This document shows, one piece after another, positions 4,615 to 7,685 of a stretch of DNA of 7,685 nucleotides. The position numbers and the translations under genes are program-made. Within the stretch, counting starts at the first letter, position 1. Each line of letters opens with the position of its first letter. Below the pieces are notes generated by a model. The model ran no database searches, was not told where the DNA came from, and saw nothing but the letters and a program-made list of their open reading frames with translations. This DNA comes from an uncultured Lysobacterales bacterium (GTDB taxonomy: Bacteria > Pseudomonadota > Gammaproteobacteria > Xanthomonadales > Xanthomonadaceae), in contig CAMPJI010000099.1 in NCBI GenBank assembly GCA_946886865.1, positions 1 to 7,685 of the forward strand, read 5' to 3'.

Positions 4615-7560
4615 TCAGTGGCGCCAGTGCGAGGCGGGTTCGGGCCGGCCGAACAGGAAGCCCTGCCCGTGTGCGCAGCCCATCTGCTGCAGCGCGCGCC
4701 GCTGCACGTCGGTCTCGATGCCCTCGGCGACCACGTCCAGCCCCAGCGATTGCGCCAGCGCGAGGATCGCCGCGACGATCGCCGAGCTGCGCTGCGACAT
4801 GCCGTCGCCCAACGGCGCCACGAACGAGCGGTCGATCTTGATCATCTTCAGCGGGAAGCGTTGCACATAGCCCAGCGACGAGTAGCCGGTGCCGAAGTCG
4901 TCCAGCGCCGCGTCCACGCACGCCTCGCGCAGCCGCTCCAGGATCGCCGCCACCGCATCGGGGTCACCCAGCAGGGTGCTCTCGGTGACCTCGATGCGCA
5001 GGCGGGCCGGGTCGAAGCCGGCCTCGCGCGCCAGCGCCAGCAGGTGCGTGTCGAACTCCGGGTCCTGGAAGTGGCGGGGCGAGATGTTGAGGGTCATGAA
5101 CTGGCCCTCGCCGACCAGCGACGCGCCCGCCTCGCAGGCCAGGCGGTACATCGCCCAGTCGATGGCCTCCAGCAGCCCGCTGTCCTCGGCCACCGGCAGG
5201 AACTCGCCCGGGGGCAGGATGCCGCGTTCGGGGTGGCGCCAGCGCACCAGCGCCTCGTAGCCGATCACGCGGCCGTCAACGAGGTCCACCAGCGGCTGGA
5301 AGTAGGGCTCGAACTCGCGGCGCACCAGTGCGCTGCGCAACTCGTGCTCGACGCCCAGCACGTCCAGCGCCTGCTGCTGCAGGCTGTCGTCGAACAGTAC
5401 GAAGCGCTGGCGGCCGGCGCTCTTGGCCCGGTACAGCGCGACATCGGCGTCGTGCAGCAGTTCGTCGGTGCTGGCGTAGCGCGCATCGCCGATGGCAATG
5501 CCGATACTGGCGGAGGTCTGCAGCTCCCGTCCGGCGATGTGCATCGGCCTGGACAGCGCATCCTGGATGCGCTGGGCCACCTTGCAGGCCACCTTGGGCA
5601 TCGGCACGTCCTCCAGCAGCACGGCAAACTCATCGCCCGACAGCCGCGCCACCACGTCCGGTTCGCGGATGCACTGGCCCAGGCGGGCCGACACCTCGCG
5701 CAATACATCGTCCCCGGCCAGGTGGCCGAGGCTGTCGTTGAACAGCTTGAACCGGTCCACGTCCAGGTACAGCAGCGCGTAGCGGCGGTCCGGGTTGCGG
5801 CGCAGGCCGGCGATCGCGCGCTCCAGCCGGTCGCGCAGGTACAGCCGGTTGGGCAGCCCCGTCAGCGGGTCGTGCATCACCTGGTGCTTGAGCTGGGCTT
5901 CGACCTGCTCGCGCACGGCGATCTGCTCGCGCAGTTCCCGGGTGCGGTCCTGCACGCGCTGCTCGAGTTCGGCGTTGAGCCGGCGCAGCGCGTCGGCGCT
6001 GGTGCGGCGCTGCAGCGAGTTGGCGATCTGGTAGGACACGAACTGCAGCAGCTCCGCGTCGCGTTCGTCGTAGGCGAGGTCCTCGCTGTAGCTCTGTACG
6101 GCGATCACGCCGATCACGCGCTCGCTGTCGAGCAACGGCACGCCCAGCCAGTACAACGAAATCGTGCCCACGCCGGGGGTGGCTTCGATCTCGCCGGCGT
6201 CCATCAACGCGCGTGCACGGCGGCTGTCGAGCAGGAGCGGCTTGCCGGTGCGGATCACGTACTCGCTCAGGCCTCGGCCCAACGGCCGTGGCGGCCGCAT
6301 GCCGTCCTTGTCGTCGACGAAATACGGGAACTCCAGGCGCTCGCCGTCCTGGCTCAGCAGGGCGATGAAGAAGTTCTGCGCGTTGATCAGCTCGCCGACG
6401 GCCGAGTGGATGTGCCGGTAGAAGCGCTCGGCCTCGTCGTCGACGTTGGCCAGCGCGGCGATGCGGTAGAGGCTGGTCTGCACCTGCTCGGAGCGCTCGC
6501 GCTCGCGCACCTGCTCCTGCAGGCCCCGGTTGGCCTCGGCCAGCTGGCGCGTGCGCTCGGCCACGCGGCGCTCCAGTTCCTCCTGGTCGCGCTTGCGCTC
6601 AAGCGCGGTGAGGATGTGGTCGGCGACGAAGCCCAGCAGCGCGCGGTCGGCGTCGCTGTAGCAGGCCTCGCTCAGGTAGCTCTGAACGACCACCGCCCCC
6701 CGCACCTGGCCGTGCCGCATCATCGGCACGCCCAGCCAGTCCAGGTCGGCGGCGCCGTGCTGGTGCAACGGTCCCGACACCTGGCGGCGCAACTGCGCGG
6801 TCGAGCCCATCAGCGGCTTGGCATCGCGGATCAGGTACCACGTGCGGCCGTACATCAGCTCGGCCATCGGCATCGGCGTGTCGAGGTCCGGGCCGTCGGG
6901 GTCCACGGTGTCGACGAAGTAGAGGAAGCGCAGGCTGTCGTCGTCCTCGTCGAACATCGTGATGTAGAAATTCTCGGCGTACATCAGCCCGCCGACGATC
7001 TCGTGCAGGCCGCGCAGCATCGTCGGCATGTCGTGGTCGGAGCCGGCCATGTCGGCGATGGCGAACAGCGCGTGCTGCAGGCGTTCGGACTGCGCCAGCT
7101 GGCGCACCGAGCTGCGCAGCCGTCGCGCGGTCAGCAGCTCGGCCAGGCGCTTGCCGGCGGCCTCGAGCATCGGCTCGACACGCGGCGAGGCCAGTGGCCG
7201 CCGCGCCGCCTGCGAAGGCGTGCAGGGCAGCAGCACGGCCACCGCCCCGCCGTCGTCGCACAGGACCCGGCCGCCGCACGCGGGCGAAGCCCCGGCCCGC
7301 ACCGCGGCCAGCACCGACTCGGCGGCCTCCAGCGGGGCGTCGGGGTCGTCGCGTTCGCGCAGGGCCGGGTGGCAGGTGGCCTCGCGCGGCCAATCCGACG
7401 AGCACACCAGCCGGTAGTCGCCCGTGCCGTCCAGCCCGCGGATCACCGCCTCGGCCATGGCATCGACGTTCCGCGCGTCCAGCAGGCCCAGCACCATCGC
7501 GTCGGCCGGACGGCCGGCCTCGCGCGGCATCTCCTCGCTGGCAACGGGTTTCGAATTCAC
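4615..7560 (-). CDS. GAF-GAF-GGDEF-EAL cyclic-di-GMP synthase/phosphodiesterase
   Basis: This 981-residue protein has no membrane segments. An N-terminal part (about 1-155) is weakly GAF-like. Two clear GAF domains follow (about 171-320 and 375-515), each trailed by a coiled-coil linker (ERRVAERTRQLAEANRGLQ; ELEQRVQDRTRELREQ). The GGDEF domain (about 562-720) has SGDEF (641-645) with an RxxD inhibitory site (632-635) five residues before it, so it may be an active, product-inhibited diguanylate cyclase. The EAL domain (about 735-981) keeps EALVRW (from E769), N825, E857/E860, DDFGTGYSS (from D887), KID (908-910), E946 in AEGIE and Q966, so phosphodiesterase activity is expected. The start is GTG at 7560, supported by AGGAG 8 bases upstream; a longer frame from 7665 would run into the tRNA. 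The signal sensed by the GAF domains is unknown. Confidence 0.93.
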   Translation of the reverse strand: MNSKPVASEEMPREAGRPADAMVLGLLDARNVDAMAEAVIRGLDGTGDYRLVCSSDWPREATCHPALRERDDPDAPLEAAESVLAAVRAGASPACGGRVLCDDGGAVAVLLPCTPSQAARRPLASPRVEPMLEAAGKRLAELLTARRLRSSVRQLAQSERLQHALFAIADMAGSDHDMPTMLRGLHEIVGGLMYAENFYITMFDEDDDSLRFLYFVDTVDPDGPDLDTPMPMAELMYGRTWYLIRDAKPLMGSTAQLRRQVSGPLHQHGAADLDWLGVPMMRHGQVRGAVVVQSYLSEACYSDADRALLGFVADHILTALERKRDQEELERRVAERTRQLAEANRGLQEQVRERERSEQVQTSLYRIAALANVDDEAERFYRHIHSAVGELINAQNFFIALLSQDGERLEFPYFVDDKDGMRPPRPLGRGLSEYVIRTGKPLLLDSRRARALMDAGEIEATPGVGTISLYWLGVPLLDSERVIGVIAVQSYSEDLAYDERDAELLQFVSYQIANSLQRRTSADALRRLNAELEQRVQDRTRELREQIAVREQVEAQLKHQVMHDPLTGLPNRLYLRDRLERAIAGLRRNPDRRYALLYLDVDRFKLFNDSLGHLAGDDVLREVSARLGQCIREPDVVARLSGDEFAVLLEDVPMPKVACKVAQRIQDALSRPMHIAGRELQTSASIGIAIGDARYASTDELLHDADVALYRAKSAGRQRFVLFDDSLQQQALDVLGVEHELRSALVRREFEPYFQPLVDLVDGRVIGYEALVRWRHPERGILPPGEFLPVAEDSGLLEAIDWAMYRLACEAGASLVGEGQFMTLNISPRHFQDPEFDTHLLALAREAGFDPARLRIEVTESTLLGDPDAVAAILERLREACVDAALDDFGTGYSSLGYVQRFPLKMIKIDRSFVAPLGDGMSQRSSAIVAAILALAQSLGLDVVAEGIETDVQRRALQQMGCAHGQGFLFGRPEPASHWRH

Positions 7561-7568
7561 CGGGGCGA

Positions 7569-7573
7569 CTCCT
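7569..7573 (-). promoter_or_regulatory. Ribosome-binding site that decides the GTG start at 7560
   Basis: On the minus strand AGGAG lies 8 bases before GTG (7558-7560). It is one of the two strong Shine-Dalgarno sites in the window. The next in-frame ATG (7528-7530) has GAGGAG touching it, which is too close, so GTG is the better start. Confidence 0.7.
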
Positions 7574-7634
7574 GCGGGCGGTCGTATGCCCCCCCTATCG
7601 GCCGCCGGCCGCGGATCTTTACCGTCGATGGATC

Positions 7635-7685
7635 TGGGCCCACCAGGACTCGAACCTGGAACCAAAGGATTATGAGTCCTCTGCT
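7635..7685 (-). tRNA. tRNA with CAT anticodon, 3' two-thirds (Met, or more likely Ile2)
   Basis: Read on the minus strand there is an anticodon stem GAGGA/TCCTT around CTCATAA (anticodon CAT at 7672-7674), a T-arm CCAGG-TTCGAGT-CCTGG, the 3' acceptor strand TGGGCCC and discriminator A at 7635. The 5' part lies beyond the window. CAT is shared by elongator Met and by Ile2, whose C34 is changed to lysidine by TilS. The acceptor has G at 68 and G at 69, implying C5-G68 and C4-G69, the pairs reported as TilS determinants in E. coli Ile2, whereas E. coli Met has U4-A69 and A5-U68. This favours Ile2. The bases after the discriminator are GAT, so CCA is not encoded. Confidence 0.9.

Noticed and set aside
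3033..4841. Open frame of 602 codons on the plus strand
   Set aside because: It lies antisense to algR, the esterase gene and the end of the GGDEF-EAL gene. It is low-complexity (Arg, Ala, Gly, His, Gln) with no domain, as expected from the third-position GC of the real genes.
7598..7612. CGGCC-GCC-GGCCG hairpin as a terminator for the tRNA
   Set aside because: On the tRNA's strand it is followed by ATAGGGGGGG and not by T residues; the short T-run lies on the other side.
7561..7665. Longer N-terminus for the GGDEF-EAL protein starting at 7665
   Set aside because: It would translate part of the tRNA, and the GTG at 7560 has a well-placed AGGAG.
7424..7675. Small plus-strand frame ending in a LGPPGLEPGT-type peptide
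   Set aside because: That peptide is the well-known false translation of the tRNA T-arm and acceptor region; the DNA there is a tRNA gene.

Overview
The window is very GC-rich, with G/C at most third codon positions. Its gene content (a DmsC-type membrane anchor, hemC next to an AlgR-type LytTR regulator, a GAF/GGDEF/EAL protein and GTAG-headed REP palindromes) suggests a gammaproteobacterium of the Xanthomonadales (Lysobacter, Luteimonas, Xanthomonas or Stenotrophomonas relatives). This placement is an inference from gene order and protein style; no marker gene fixes the genus.

Layout. On the plus strand, positions 1-32 probably hold the last codons of an upstream gene. A C-rich heptamer repeat follows, then an eight-helix DmsC/YnfH-family quinol-oxidising anchor (157-1116). 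Next come a short intergenic stretch with hairpins and a possible promoter, and a secreted, probably outer-membrane beta-barrel protein resembling DUF481 (1201-1875). That gene converges on hemC with 13 bases between the stop codons. Everything from 1889 to the right edge is on the minus strand. In transcription order it is: a tRNA with anticodon CAT (cut by the window edge), a 981-residue GAF-GAF-GGDEF-EAL cyclic-di-GMP enzyme (4615-7560), an alpha/beta-hydrolase of the phospholipase/carboxylesterase family (3897-4574), a 21-codon ORF overlapping the next gene by ATGA, an AlgR-like LytTR response regulator (3027-3755), a block of four REP palindromes, and hemC (1889-2809).

How the parts may work together. 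The algR-hemC neighbourhood recalls Pseudomonas, where the sensor algZ/fimS precedes algR. Here no sensor kinase is present; its usual place holds only the 21-codon ORF. With the cyclic-di-GMP enzyme upstream, the minus-strand run looks like a signalling cluster (second messenger plus LytTR transcription factor) placed beside heme biosynthesis. The DmsC anchor should carry electrons between the quinone pool and a molybdoenzyme whose catalytic and iron-sulfur subunits lie outside the window.

No gene-free stretch exceeds 300 bases; the longest (2810-3026) is filled by hairpins and REP elements. I see no CRISPR array, insertion sequence or phage gene. The most notable non-coding structures are the REP quartet nested as A-B-B'-A', the quadruplex-capable heptamers before the DmsC gene, and GC-rich hairpins touching or nearly touching two start codons.
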